Assembly: GCA_910589105.1 (NCBI GenBank)
Contig: CAJUST010000017.1
Span: 1-64,000 of the forward strand
Length of the DNA stretch: 64,000 bases
Direction: 5' to 3'
From: an uncultured Lachnospiraceae bacterium
Lineage (GTDB): Bacteria > Bacillota > Clostridia > Lachnospirales > Lachnospiraceae
Below the pieces are notes generated by a model. It was given only the letters and a program-made list of their open reading frames with translations, did no database searches and had not been told where the DNA came from. A program made the position numbers and the translations under genes. Positions 49,901 to 57,197 of this stretch are shown here, one piece after another. Within the stretch, counting starts at the first letter, position 1. Every line of letters begins with the position of its first letter.

Positions 49901-51012
49901 CTTGTTCCGTCTTCTTTTTTAAAAACATAATAGGAATCCATCACAAAATTATAAAAATCATTCGATGCCCCAAGCATTATTAATGGAATATAATCGTCAT
50001 ACAAACCCGGATTTTCTAAAAACACTTCCCTGCAATGATATGCAATCGCGCCAAGTTCAAATGAAATCTGATTCATCAACACCTGATATTCTTTCTGGCT
50101 TACCTTATTACCTGTAGGCGACACATCAATCAGCCTTCGTATCAAACCGGATTTTGCGTCTGTAATCTTTACCGGCTTATTTGTACCCATAAAAAGAAAA
50201 CTCTTAAAGCGGTTCGCATACGCTGACTTAAATTTCTCATTTACCGTCATCAGCTCATGGGACACCAAACTGTTAAGCCTTGTATTATCCTCGATTTTCG
50301 ACAAATCGCCATCATGTTCAATTGCAACCAACGGATTACTCTTAAAAGCTTCCAGAGCAAATGAATTGTTCGAAGAACCAAGGCTCTTTGCACTAAATAC
50401 AGAATAATATCCCTCAAAAAGCTGTTGAATAATATTTAGCGCTGTTGACTTACCTGTTCCTGCCGCGCCATATAAAACCATAAATTTTTGAATTTTTTTC
50501 GATTCCCCAGACACAATCGAACCTATTGCCCATTCAATCTTTTGCCGCTCCTCTTTCGAATATAATACCGACATCAATTTATCATAGGCAGTAAAATCGC
50601 CGGCTTCCAGCGGATAATTCAGCTTTTTACTGGCATAATCCTTTTTACTGGCAGTCATATTAGAAAATATCAAATTTTCGTCCAACATATGAAACGAATC
50701 CCTCATCTGCTTTTGACAATACTTATGCCAAGAATCAATCATGCCGGATTCCGAATCCCACATATGCAAAACTTTTAAATCGGAACTAAAATTCTGCCTG
50801 TTTTCATCTGCATAACGGTCCAGTTCATAATCAATCAGTTGCAGGGCATCCTGTTCATCGGTAGACCAAAAGCCTTTTTCTTCTAACCAGACCGCGTAAA
50901 AGTCTCCGCCCCGGATCATCAAATCAGAACTTTTTTTAATAATAAACTTTGGATAGATTTCTATTACGCCGCGCTTTGTACTGCGCGTTGAAATCATCAG
51001 AAAGTCAACCAT
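46951..51012 (-). CDS. Helicase-primase-polymerase fusion (SF3 helicase, AEP primase, family B DNA polymerase)
   Basis: 1353 aa, an apparent replisome in one chain. N-terminal SF3/D5-like helicase: Walker A YGAAGTGKS (181-189), Walker B AIEHDGD (near 230), sensor FMGTNKP (274-280). Then an archaeo-eukaryotic primase: VIDFDIPD (Asp507/Asp509), SKSGAGIHLHY (537-547), IEIKAFTGN. Then a 3'-5' exonuclease: YDVEVF (Asp702/Glu704), GFNCRRYDNH, YCDNDV. Then polymerase B motifs A LLDIASMHPHS (971-980), B KIAINSVYG (1043-1051) and C IKTDSI (1096-1101). All key residues are present. It replicates the phage genome; a 6-codon leader frame precedes it. Confidence 0.88.
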   Translation of the reverse strand: MVDFLMISTRSTKRGVIEIYPKFIIKKSSDLMIRGGDFYAVWLEEKGFWSTDEQDALQLIDYELDRYADENRQNFSSDLKVLHMWDSESGMIDSWHKYCQKQMRDSFHMLDENLIFSNMTASKKDYASKKLNYPLEAGDFTAYDKLMSVLYSKEERQKIEWAIGSIVSGESKKIQKFMVLYGAAGTGKSTALNIIQQLFEGYYSVFSAKSLGSSNNSFALEAFKSNPLVAIEHDGDLSKIEDNTRLNSLVSHELMTVNEKFKSAYANRFKSFLFMGTNKPVKITDAKSGLIRRLIDVSPTGNKVSQKEYQVLMNQISFELGAIAYHCREVFLENPGLYDDYIPLIMLGASNDFYNFVMDSYYVFKKEDGTSLKAAWEMYKTYCEEAKVSFPFPYRVFKEELKNYFREYKNRKDSLDGTRIRSYYSGFRNEKFGNGKQYENDVSELSFLLFDCTDSIFDKTCSDCPAQHASSKETPLRKWAEVKTVLKDLDTSKLHYVKVPKNHIVIDFDIPDASGKKCLEENVKEAEKWPPTYAELSKSGAGIHLHYIYTGDPEKLSRVYGDHIEIKAFTGNSSLRRKLSKCNGLSIATISSGLPMKGEKMVNFDAVKNEKGLRTLILRNLGKEIHPGTKPSIDFIYKILEDAYASGLHYDVTDMRNAVLAFAANSSHQADYCIKLVNKMQFQSKEASEGMENEDKNLIFYDVEVFPNLFLVNWKAEGEGKPVVRMINPTPSEIEDLMRFRLVGFNCRRYDNHILYACLMGYSNEQLYRLSQKIINGKPDCFFGEAYHVSYTDVYDFSSKKQSLKKFEIDLGIHHQELGLPWDQPVPKDLWLKVAEYCDNDVLATEAVFYARKADFTARQILADLAGGTVNDTTNSLTTRIIFGGNRKPQSQFCYRDLSKPVFDLDRETYEFLQDAAPEMMEQTHGEAGSLLPYFPGYQFENGKSTYRGEEVGEGGRVFAKPGMYGNVALLDIASMHPHSTIMEVLFGVEFTRKFKEIVDGRVNIKHEAWEAVNQMLNGKLTKYTRKVLNGELTSKDLANALKIAINSVYGLTAANFENPFRDLRNKDNIVAKRGALFMVDLQKEVEKRGFVVAHIKTDSIKIPDATPEIIQFVMDFGKRYGYTFEHEATYEKMCLVNDAVYIAKYKNGTHAGEWTATGTQFAVPYVFKKLFCKEEIQFEDLCEAKSVSSALYLDMNEGLPDVSEYEKELSKLQSKRRKGELSDTTFERRGQELSALIEKGHNYIFVGKVGNFCPIKSGCGGGILLREKDGKYYAAAGSKGYRWLESEMVKELGKESDIDTQYYISMADEAAAAIAKHGDFEWFVSDDPYRKDDKILGFMEIPEDAGEEIPFF

Positions 51013-51019
51013 TCCATCT

Positions 51020-51265
51020 TTAATCTCCCTTCTCGTATTTCAGCCGTTCTATCTCCATATACAGTTCTTCGATTTTTCTTTGCAGCTCCTCAAAGCGGAT
51101 ATCCGTAATGATTCCAAATACCGCTCCGGCCGCCAGACACAAGGCAATTTGCCCATTGATGTTCTTTTGTCTTCTGCAAAAAGAAGCTAACAGATGATTC
51201 GTGTCCGTATGCCGTTCCAAAACTTCCCAGACATTTGCCATCTTTCTTAATAAATCAATCTCCAT
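51020..51265 (-). CDS. 81-aa membrane-associated coiled-coil phage protein
   Basis: MEIDLLRKMANVWEVLERHT, then a membrane-length segment (GQIALCLAAGAVFGIITDI, about 38-56) and a C-terminal coiled coil (FEELQRKIEELYMEIERLKY). The ATG at 51265 has GGAG 7 nt upstream. It lies 8 nt before the polymerase fusion. Function unknown; may tether replication proteins to the membrane, by position only. Confidence 0.6.
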   Translation of the reverse strand: MEIDLLRKMANVWEVLERHTDTNHLLASFCRRQKNINGQIALCLAAGAVFGIITDIRFEELQRKIEELYMEIERLKYEKGD

Positions 51266-51305
51266 AACCATTCTCCTTTTTCCTTTTCTTATCCACAAAT
51301 ATCAT

Positions 51306-51836
51306 TCACTCCTTCAACGCCTGATCCAAATACCACATCGCCTGATACCAAATTTCCACGGAACGCATGTCCACCCTTCCATGGCGGGCGGGAAACAAAC
51401 TGCCTTCCCCGTTCCGTTTATACTTCCGATTTAAAAAACGGTTTAAAACGCCTTTGGCATACTGGGAATCGAAATGTTCGTCTGTCATTCCATCTAACCC
51501 TAAATTTTTCAGCATATCAAAAAACCATTTTCCTGTGCGATCCCCAATATCCGGGTTATCCATAATATGTTCCTCACAGCGTATCGCAAGGGCTGTCATC
51601 ATTTCGAATACGCTGCAAGGCTTTTTCATCGAAGAATGCCTGCCATTCTCATTCGCAAACCGCTCTCTTAATTCTAAGCCGTCTTGCAGACGGTTCTCGT
51701 CCATATCTATTTTATAAAAAAACTCTGTGTCAAATAGCAGACGGAATAGTTTTCGGTAAGATTTCCTCCCCAAATATCTTTTATCACAGATAAAACGGCA
51801 CAGCCAGTCAAAATATTCCTCTATCAATCTGCCCAT
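51306..51836 (-). CDS. Conserved helical phage protein, unknown
   Basis: 176 aa. MGRLIEEYFDWLCRFICDKR, FFYKIDMDENRLQDGLELRE and SVEIWYQAMWYLDQALKE. Rich in aromatic and charged residues, no cysteine cluster or nucleotide-binding motif. Overlaps the upstream gene by 13 nt, so translation is coupled. Likely part of the replication-module accessory set. Confidence 0.65.
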   Translation of the reverse strand: MGRLIEEYFDWLCRFICDKRYLGRKSYRKLFRLLFDTEFFYKIDMDENRLQDGLELRERFANENGRHSSMKKPCSVFEMMTALAIRCEEHIMDNPDIGDRTGKWFFDMLKNLGLDGMTDEHFDSQYAKGVLNRFLNRKYKRNGEGSLFPARHGRVDMRSVEIWYQAMWYLDQALKE

Positions 51837-52372
51837 GCCCCCTCCATATGAAAAGGCTCTGCCCCGGTGAGTTCAGAAAAATTCCTCTGATCCAGAAGAA
51901 TTTCATAATCACACATGTTTTCCTCATTTCTGACAAATACCGAATCGTCCTCATATTCGCCAAAATGTTCCAAAGCGTCCCCTACCGTTTCCTCAATATT
52001 GTATATGATTTCATCGCTTTCATCAGTCAGAACGCCGTTCGCATAATAGGTCAGGCTGGTTTTTTCATAGTCGTTCATCTCTCCAAATTCCTCTGGAGAA
52101 ATAACGTATGGCTTCTTAAATTCCACTTCATTTTCTCCTTTCCCTTTTTCGCTGGAATAGTTCGAATATCCTGTATTTTTCAACAATTCTCCATACTCCT
52201 GCCCCTTTGTCTCTGTTTCTGGTTTTTGCTCCCTCTTTGAAAATGCTTTTTTTACAGAATCAATCTCCTCCTGCGCAATCCGTTCGTACTTTCTTTTGGC
52301 ATACTGCCAGCCTGCGGCAGCCCCTGCAATCACTCCTGACAGAAACGCCGCGAAACAAAATCCTTTACTCAT
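51824..52372 (-). CDS. N-terminally membrane-anchored acidic phage protein
   Basis: 182 aa. One membrane helix at the start (FCFAAFLSGVIAGAAAGWQY), a basic linker, then an acidic domain with KKPYVISPEEFGEMNDYEKT and ETVGDALEHFGEYEDDSVFV. It overlaps its neighbours on both sides by a few bases. No enzymatic motif. Family known to me only as uncharacterised prophage protein. Confidence 0.65.
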   Translation of the reverse strand: MSKGFCFAAFLSGVIAGAAAGWQYAKRKYERIAQEEIDSVKKAFSKREQKPETETKGQEYGELLKNTGYSNYSSEKGKGENEVEFKKPYVISPEEFGEMNDYEKTSLTYYANGVLTDESDEIIYNIEETVGDALEHFGEYEDDSVFVRNEENMCDYEILLDQRNFSELTGAEPFHMEGAWAD

Positions 52373-52527
52373 TGTTTATCCTCCTCCGTCCGTAAAGTCA
52401 TAGCGGTAAGCGCCAAACCTCCAAAAAGCATAGAGACGCTTAACAAAATCCCTCCGGCAATATGCCGTTTCCGTTTGGAATTTAACGTAAAATCCAACAT
52501 GGATATAATCGCTTCAAAATTTTCCAT
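52369..52527 (-). CDS. 52-aa single-TM phage protein
   Basis: MENFEAIISMLDFTLNSKRK then a membrane segment HIAGGILLSVSMLFGGLALT. The ATG at 52527 follows GGGGCG. Overlaps the next gene by 4 nt (ATGA). Confidence 0.55.
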   Translation of the reverse strand: MENFEAIISMLDFTLNSKRKRHIAGGILLSVSMLFGGLALTAMTLRTEEDKQ

Positions 52528-52528
52528 C

Positions 52529-52630
52529 TTATGCGCCCCTTCCACCCAGTAAAACGGCAATGCCCGCTACAAAGCATATTCCTGATAATGCGGATAATGT
52601 ATAAGATACAACTGCTAATCCATTGTTCAT
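52529..52630 (-). CDS. 33-aa single-TM peptide
   Basis: MNNGLAVVSYTLSALSGICF then VAGIAVLLGGRGA. Nearly all membrane helix. AAAGGAG lies 7 nt before the ATG; it is the first gene of the run 52630-46951 and its stop is 1 nt from the next start. Function unknown. Confidence 0.55.
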   Translation of the reverse strand: MNNGLAVVSYTLSALSGICFVAGIAVLLGGRGA

Positions 52631-52644
52631 AAGCTAACTCCTTT

Positions 52645-52701
52645 CCAAAAAAATAATCCGAAATCTGTCTTCATCAGACAAATATCGGATTCTGTTTCAT
52701 T
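52645..52701 (-). terminator. Terminator after the PIN toxin gene
   Basis: AATCCGA and TCGGATT arms with an inner TTTGTCTGA/AGACAGA stem, exit ATTTTTTTGG on the minus strand. Confidence 0.8.
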
Positions 52702-52718
52702 TGTTATTTTCATATATA

Positions 52719-53117
52719 TCAACAATATTTTTCCAAAAATTCTGAAGGTTTCAAAATTTCTGGTTTTTCAACCTTTACGTCGTTAAAATCACCATCACCT
52801 GTCACCAAAACATCAACATTGTCTAGTATTGCTGTATAAAGAATAGGATAATCTTTCAAATCTCTAATCTCAAATAATGTTTCATCTAAAATATCAGGTG
52901 TATAAATATATTCATATTCCATCTTTGTAAGCAACGTATCTACAATTCTAATTTTATCTGGAAATTTTCTTTTTACAACATCTTTTAATTCTTCTACAAT
53001 ATAGGAAGAAAGAACCAGTTGATGTCGCTTAAAAATATGTTCCATCATCTGATTCATTTTCTTACTTGAAAATACTAATAATGAAATCAGAATATTTGTA
53101 TCAATCATTATTCTCAA
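52719..53117 (-). CDS. PIN-domain toxin (VapC-like)
   Basis: 132-aa predicted RNase. MIDTNILISLLVFSS holds the first Asp, YIVEELKDVVKR the Glu, FEIRDLKDYPILYTAILDNV and LVTGDGDFNDV the later acids of the PIN site. Adjoins the AbrB-type antitoxin with no gap. Complete TA module with its own promoter and terminator. Confidence 0.9.
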   Translation of the reverse strand: MRIMIDTNILISLLVFSSKKMNQMMEHIFKRHQLVLSSYIVEELKDVVKRKFPDKIRIVDTLLTKMEYEYIYTPDILDETLFEIRDLKDYPILYTAILDNVDVLVTGDGDFNDVKVEKPEILKPSEFLEKYC

Positions 53118-53375
53118 TCACTTCACCATTCTTTCTTTCCTCAGTTCTTTCACCATATCTACAATATCTTCTTCTGTTACTAAACCCAGCCGTTCTGCTT
53201 CCCCTTTGAATGCTGTCTGCGCTTCCTTCAAGGCTTCCATTGAAGAATTTGCCAAATATATCCTGCCGGCTTCCTCTAAAAATAAAATTTTACTTCCCTC
53301 TTTAATGCCTAGCTTTTCTCTAATATTCATCGGTATAGTAACCTGCCCTTTTGAAGTGACTTTTGCGAGTTCCAT
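53118..53375 (-). CDS. AbrB/VapB-type antitoxin
   Basis: 85 aa. AKVTSKGQVTIPMNIREKLG is the classical swapped-hairpin AbrB motif; the C-terminal helices bind the toxin. A near-consensus promoter (TTGATA-17-TATAAT) lies upstream. Antitoxin of the adjacent PIN toxin. Confidence 0.92.
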   Translation of the reverse strand: MELAKVTSKGQVTIPMNIREKLGIKEGSKILFLEEAGRIYLANSSMEALKEAQTAFKGEAERLGLVTEEDIVDMVKELRKERMVK

Positions 53376-53410
53376 ACAAACGACCTCTCTTTCTACATAT
53401 TCCTTACTTC

Positions 53411-53439
53411 ATTATATCTTATTTTATCCCCTGTATCAA
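53411..53439 (-). promoter_or_regulatory. Promoter of the vapBC-like module
   Basis: Minus-strand TTGATA (53439-53434), 17-bp spacer, TATAAT (53416-53411). Confidence 0.88.
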
Positions 53440-53533
53440 CCACATTCCACTAAATGTTTCTATAAAATAATCCCGGAAAATCAAATAGATCTCGTTCCAC
53501 ACACCCAGTTCCTATCGCAGAAAACCCTTGCAT

Positions 53534-54454
53534 TCATGCCATTTTATTATAGATATTCCCATCTACATTAAAATCAATCGCATAAGCTTCTTCATATTCG
53601 CCTCGTTCATTTGGAATATACGCTTTCTTCACATCAAACTCCACATAATTATCTCCATTCGGGCAATCCAAGTCGTAAATCCAGCCGACCACCATGCCCG
53701 CTTTTGTATCCGGCATTCCAAGCATGTCATAAACGTCATTTAAAGTAAGATGCCCGATTGCCCGGAGTTTGTCATTTGCGTAATTTTGCTGCGCCTGTAA
53801 GAACATTTCCACGAAATCAGAATTTTCCTCCCAGTTTGGATTGCTCCTTGTCAGATACCGTAAATATCCGCTGACGTTTGGGTCTGCCGTTTCAATCGTC
53901 TTTTTTACCTTCTTTTCTTTGCCTTTTTCGTCGGTCACAATTTCCTCTACTTCAGTTACTTTTATATTATACTTAAGCTGGCGGTCCACCTCAGAGCCAA
54001 ACCGTTCCATTACCCGGCTCCGGTACTCTTTAAATCCCTGCCCTAACACTGCATAAGCCGCCGCCAGAGCCTTCCCTTCTTTCCGCAATATCACATTTGA
54101 AGCCAGAATGCTGCTGATAGACAATATCCCAACGCTAATTGCCGGTCCATAAAGCTTTGCCAGTTTTACGCCTGTATGCGCATACACAATCGCTGTATCT
54201 TTCTTTGCATCGTCAGCACTATATTCATCTTCCATGTCAGAATTGTCCGCGCATTCCTGTATCTTATCCAGTTTGTCTTTTGTTTCCTCTAAAATATCAT
54301 CAATTTTCGTCGTCGCCTTACAAGCCATGACCGCGCTCGCCACTGCTCCGGCAATGCCGATAGCCACCAATATTTCCGGGCTGCGTTTTTTCAGCCCAAA
54401 AGCCATCTTATGTAACCCTCTGCTCATTTTGTTCATTAATTCGCTATTTTTCAT
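53534..54454 (-). CDS. DUF6353-type phage membrane protein, paralogue 1
   Basis: 306 aa. Two membrane segments: SPEILVAIGIAGAVASAVMA (about 25-44) and YGPAISVGILSISSILASNV (about 102-121), then a helix (LAAAYAVLGQGFKEYRSRVM) and a soluble domain with HLTLNDVYDMLGMPDT, GWIYDLDCPNGDNYVEFDVK. Shares this plan with 55489-56313 and 57746-58450, so the phage carries three copies. Function unknown; probably at the inner membrane. Confidence 0.75.
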   Translation of the reverse strand: MKNSELMNKMSRGLHKMAFGLKKRSPEILVAIGIAGAVASAVMACKATTKIDDILEETKDKLDKIQECADNSDMEDEYSADDAKKDTAIVYAHTGVKLAKLYGPAISVGILSISSILASNVILRKEGKALAAAYAVLGQGFKEYRSRVMERFGSEVDRQLKYNIKVTEVEEIVTDEKGKEKKVKKTIETADPNVSGYLRYLTRSNPNWEENSDFVEMFLQAQQNYANDKLRAIGHLTLNDVYDMLGMPDTKAGMVVGWIYDLDCPNGDNYVEFDVKKAYIPNERGEYEEAYAIDFNVDGNIYNKMA

Positions 54455-54493
54455 TCTCCTTTAATCTCCTTTTCCATATAATTTTAATCTAGG

Positions 54494-55081
54494 TTAATTT
54501 AACGGCAAAGCCCGCGGCAGTTTTATCATATAACCATCGCGAACCCGAACCACCGAAGCAGTCCTGACATCTGTCCAGCCATACTTATTATCCGTATAAT
54601 TTCCGGTAACTCCTACTAAATCATAGAAATCCGCAACGCTTACAATCCCATAAGTGTCGATCAACTCGTCCATACGGAACAACACTTCCTCCGCTTCCCC
54701 GCGGTTATCCAGAATAATGTCGTCATAATCGTATCCTGATTTCGTCCGGTTTAAACTGCCTTCCCTGCGGCTGTCCCGTTTCTCATAATAACTGCGGTAA
54801 GAAACCTTCGAAGCCGCCCCATCTTTTTTCATACGGCCGTTTTCACCGTATAAAACCATATCAATTCCATTTGTCACAACGTCCGATATTGCTTTTTTCA
54901 ATGCTGGCACAAGCACGTCCATTAAAATATAAGATTTTACTTTCTGGGCGTCTTCCTGAATAAACACATTCGCAAACTTCTGGATTTCACTTTTCTTTCT
55001 GGATTTTACAGAGCCGCTTACAATTTTTTCTACCTTCTTATTCTCTTTCGATTTATGTGAATTAGATTTGTATTCTTCCAC
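54494..55081 (-). CDS. Conserved phage protein, unknown (GTG start)
   Basis: 195 aa. VEEYKSNSHKSKENKKVEKI, SEIQKFANVFIQEDAQKVKS, MDVLVPALKKAISDVVTNGI and the conserved end SVVRVRDGYMIKLPRALPLN. The GTG at 55081 has GGAG 8 nt upstream; longer frames pass through a terminator-like hairpin. Basic N-terminus and a beta C-terminus; widespread in Clostridia phages as I recall, without known function. Confidence 0.65.
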   Translation of the reverse strand: MEEYKSNSHKSKENKKVEKIVSGSVKSRKKSEIQKFANVFIQEDAQKVKSYILMDVLVPALKKAISDVVTNGIDMVLYGENGRMKKDGAASKVSYRSYYEKRDSRREGSLNRTKSGYDYDDIILDNRGEAEEVLFRMDELIDTYGIVSVADFYDLVGVTGNYTDNKYGWTDVRTASVVRVRDGYMIKLPRALPLN

Positions 55082-55106
55082 GGTTTTGTCTCCTTTCAAA
55101 CGCAAT

Positions 55107-55143
55107 ATAAAAAAGAAAAGAGAAAGCATCTTATTACAGACGC
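55107..55143 (-). terminator. Hairpin upstream of the GTG-start gene
   Basis: Minus-strand AGAGGCGTCTG pairs loosely with the AAGATGCTTTCTCTTTTCTTTTTT side, giving a T-rich exit. Weak stem. Confidence 0.45.
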
Positions 55144-55165
55144 CTCTCCTTTCTTCCACCAAACA

Positions 55166-55417
55166 TTATTTGGATTCTTTCGTTTCTCTTTCCGCTTCCG
55201 TTTCTTCCACTATTTCAGAATCAACCACATCGTCTTTCTGCTTCTTCCTGTTCCTGATTTTAGTGATTACAGGTTTCGCAATCTTACAGAGCGCAACGCC
55301 CGCAAGAATGCCGATACCCAAACCAGCCGCCATCTTAAAGTTTCCATTTGAAGCCGCTTCTGTAATTTCCTCTGCCCCAGTTTCAATAAGTTCTTCGTTC
55401 AATTTGTTTGTTTCCAT
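55166..55417 (-). CDS. 83-aa single-TM phage protein
   Basis: METNKLNEELIETGAEEITE, a membrane segment (FKMAAGLGIGILAGVALCKI, about 27-46), a basic stop-transfer stretch (KIRNRKKQK) and an acidic tail. AAGGAGG precedes the ATG and motif copy c lies upstream. Function unknown. Confidence 0.65.
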   Translation of the reverse strand: METNKLNEELIETGAEEITEAASNGNFKMAAGLGIGILAGVALCKIAKPVITKIRNRKKQKDDVVDSEIVEETEAERETKESK

Positions 55418-55460
55418 ATTTCTTCCTCCTTAAATTGTTTGTTTTTATGTGGATTCTTTC

Positions 55461-55485
55461 CATTAAAGGCTATGTTTTTTTCGCG
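55461..55485 (-). promoter_or_regulatory. 25-bp early-region motif, copy c
   Basis: Minus-strand CGCGAAAAAAACATA, five bases, TAATG. Starts 3 nt after the stop of the DUF6353-type gene upstream. Confidence 0.6.
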
Positions 55486-55488
55486 TAA

Positions 55489-56313
55489 TCATAGTAAAGA
55501 ACGGAACGAATATCTTGGAGATACCCGATAACCGATCACTAGGCATGGTGTATCATCTTCTGCTAATTGGGAGCTAAACTCTAAATCAACCAGCCCATCT
55601 TCAATATTCCAGCCAAGATCGTCCCCTATATCCGTCTGGTTCAAGCCTATTTCATAATAGAACTCGTTTAGGGAAATATACATTTCGCTGAGAAGCCTTT
55701 TATTCATCATGTTTTCCACTTTACGCAATTTTTCAATGTCGCATTTAAAATATCTTGATGTAATTGAATCGTAACAAAGCGTTTCCCCTTTACCTGTAAT
55801 AATCACTTCTTTGTTGACAACCGGATCGCGTTTTAGTTTGTCCTTCGCAACCGAATCCCGTATGCCCTGTTCTTTTTTCTCCCCGATTGTCTCAATGACT
55901 TTCTCCTGATACTCCTTCAAAGCGGATTCCGAAAGTGAATATGCAGTCGCCAAAGCCGCCGTTCGCCTTGCATTTACAGAACTTGCGCCTATCAAGCAGG
56001 CAATGGACAATACACCCGTTACGGCAGATGGAATATAACAAGTCCATGCAACGCGTATTGCTTCCACAGGTTTCAATTTTTCGATTTCTTCGCATTCTCC
56101 GCTGTCTGTTTCATTTGCAGCGGCTTTCAATTCGTCATTTTTTCGCTGTTTCTCCTGTTCAAGCAGCAGCAAAGCCTTTGGAGTTGCGCGTACCGCCAAA
56201 ACAGCGGTCGTTACCATACCGGCGATGCCAATGCCTGTCAAAATTTCCGGGCTGTGTTTCTGTAAACCGAACCGCAGGCCTTTGATAACTTTTATAACAT
56301 TTAATTTGTTCAT
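55489..56313 (-). CDS. DUF6353-type phage membrane protein, paralogue 2
   Basis: 274 aa. HSPEILTGIGIAGMVTTAVL (about 22-41) and YIPSAVTGVLSIACLIGASS (about 95-114) are the membrane segments; LATAYSLSESALKEYQEKVI and FYYEIGLNQTDIGDDLGWNI mark the soluble part. Alignable by eye to the copies at 53534 and 57746. The ATG at 56313 has GGAG upstream. Role unknown. Confidence 0.75.
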   Translation of the reverse strand: MNKLNVIKVIKGLRFGLQKHSPEILTGIGIAGMVTTAVLAVRATPKALLLLEQEKQRKNDELKAAANETDSGECEEIEKLKPVEAIRVAWTCYIPSAVTGVLSIACLIGASSVNARRTAALATAYSLSESALKEYQEKVIETIGEKKEQGIRDSVAKDKLKRDPVVNKEVIITGKGETLCYDSITSRYFKCDIEKLRKVENMMNKRLLSEMYISLNEFYYEIGLNQTDIGDDLGWNIEDGLVDLEFSSQLAEDDTPCLVIGYRVSPRYSFRSLL

Positions 56314-56351
56314 ATGTTCTCCTTTCAAAAATAAACATAAAAATAGCCCGC

Positions 56352-56390
56352 GTCTACCGTTTCGGATAGACCGAGCTTTGCTGTATAAAA
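56352..56390 (-). terminator. Terminator after the DUF4926-like gene
   Basis: AGCTCGGTCTA and TAGACGCGGGCT arms on the minus strand, exit ATTTTTATG. Confidence 0.75.
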
Positions 56391-56446
56391 TATCATTTGT
56401 TTCGATTGCCTATTCAGGCGCTAATTCTTCTAATAGATGAATATCA

Positions 56447-56611
56447 TTACATAACCTTTTTAATGTCGCACTCCTTAACTGCTATGGTTTCCCAATCAGG
56501 TCCGGGTAAATCAACATCCACTAAATATACTTCACCATCTCCAAAAATTTCCACAACTGAAGCCGTTCGCCCGTCTTTTAAAAGGATCTTATCATACTGA
56601 TTAATATTCAT
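56447..56611 (-). CDS. DUF4926-like immunity/antitoxin protein (54 aa)
   Basis: Starts MNINQYDKILLKDGRTASVV, then EIFGDGEVYLVDVDLPGPDW and ETIAVKECDI: a small beta-barrel pattern that matches DUF4926, a family often encoded beside DUF6883-type toxins. Its ATG overlaps the toxin stop (ATGA), the tight coupling typical of toxin-immunity pairs. A terminator follows. Immunity role inferred from family pairing and overlap. Confidence 0.7.
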   Translation of the reverse strand: MNINQYDKILLKDGRTASVVEIFGDGEVYLVDVDLPGPDWETIAVKECDIKKVM

Positions 56612-57177
56612 TCTCTCACCTTCTTTTTTGTTACATAAATACTTGTCAATCTATAATCTCCTTCTTCTTCAATCCAGCCTGTCAATACATTTGCTTCTTT
56701 TCCATTTGGACCTTTTAATCTCATAACATGTTCATAACGCATACCATATCCATCATCAGTTTTTTCTACTAATTTATCCTTATCAAAATGAGCATTAACA
56801 TTATCAATCAATTCTTGAGCATTCTTTTTTGTATACCCTAGAGCTTTTTTGAATGCACTCGCTTTATCAGGTTGCCTGTCAAAATCAAGAGCATACTTAG
56901 TCAATTTCTCTATCGAAATTTTCGCAAAATATTGCAAGTTTGATTTAATTCTATCACCTTTACCAGATTTTGCAATCCCTTTTCCGCCGCTTCTGTCAAG
57001 CGGATAAGGAGGTCCATTCCTCACGCCCCACTTTTGCCCTTTTACGCCATGATGGTAAATCTCTCTTGAAAACAATTCCCTATTCATTATTGCAGAAAAA
57101 TGATTCTTTACCCACTCACGCCCACGGTTTATTTTATTAAAATCTAAATCTGAAATTTTTTGCCGAAAGTCAAACAA
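56608..57177 (-). CDS. HHG-KWG tagged DUF6883-type toxin-like effector
   Basis: 189 aa. An N-terminal extension, then HHGVKGQKWGVRNGPPYPLD (about 42-61), nearly the same tag as the portal C-terminus (HHGVKGQKWGVQNGPPYPID). The C-terminal ~110 residues (LTKYALDFDRQPDKASAFKK, ALGYTKKNAQELIDNV, VMRLKGPNGKEANVLTGWIE) match DUF6883, seen in polymorphic-toxin contexts. The start is uncertain: TTG at 57177, or ATG at 57087 without SD. Coupled to a DUF4926-like gene. Likely a phage-delivered or lysogen effector; nuclease activity is speculative. Confidence 0.7.
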   Translation of the reverse strand: MFDFRQKISDLDFNKINRGREWVKNHFSAIMNRELFSREIYHHGVKGQKWGVRNGPPYPLDRSGGKGIAKSGKGDRIKSNLQYFAKISIEKLTKYALDFDRQPDKASAFKKALGYTKKNAQELIDNVNAHFDKDKLVEKTDDGYGMRYEHVMRLKGPNGKEANVLTGWIEEEGDYRLTSIYVTKKKVRE

Positions 57178-57197
57178 CCTTCTCTTTCACCTCCATA

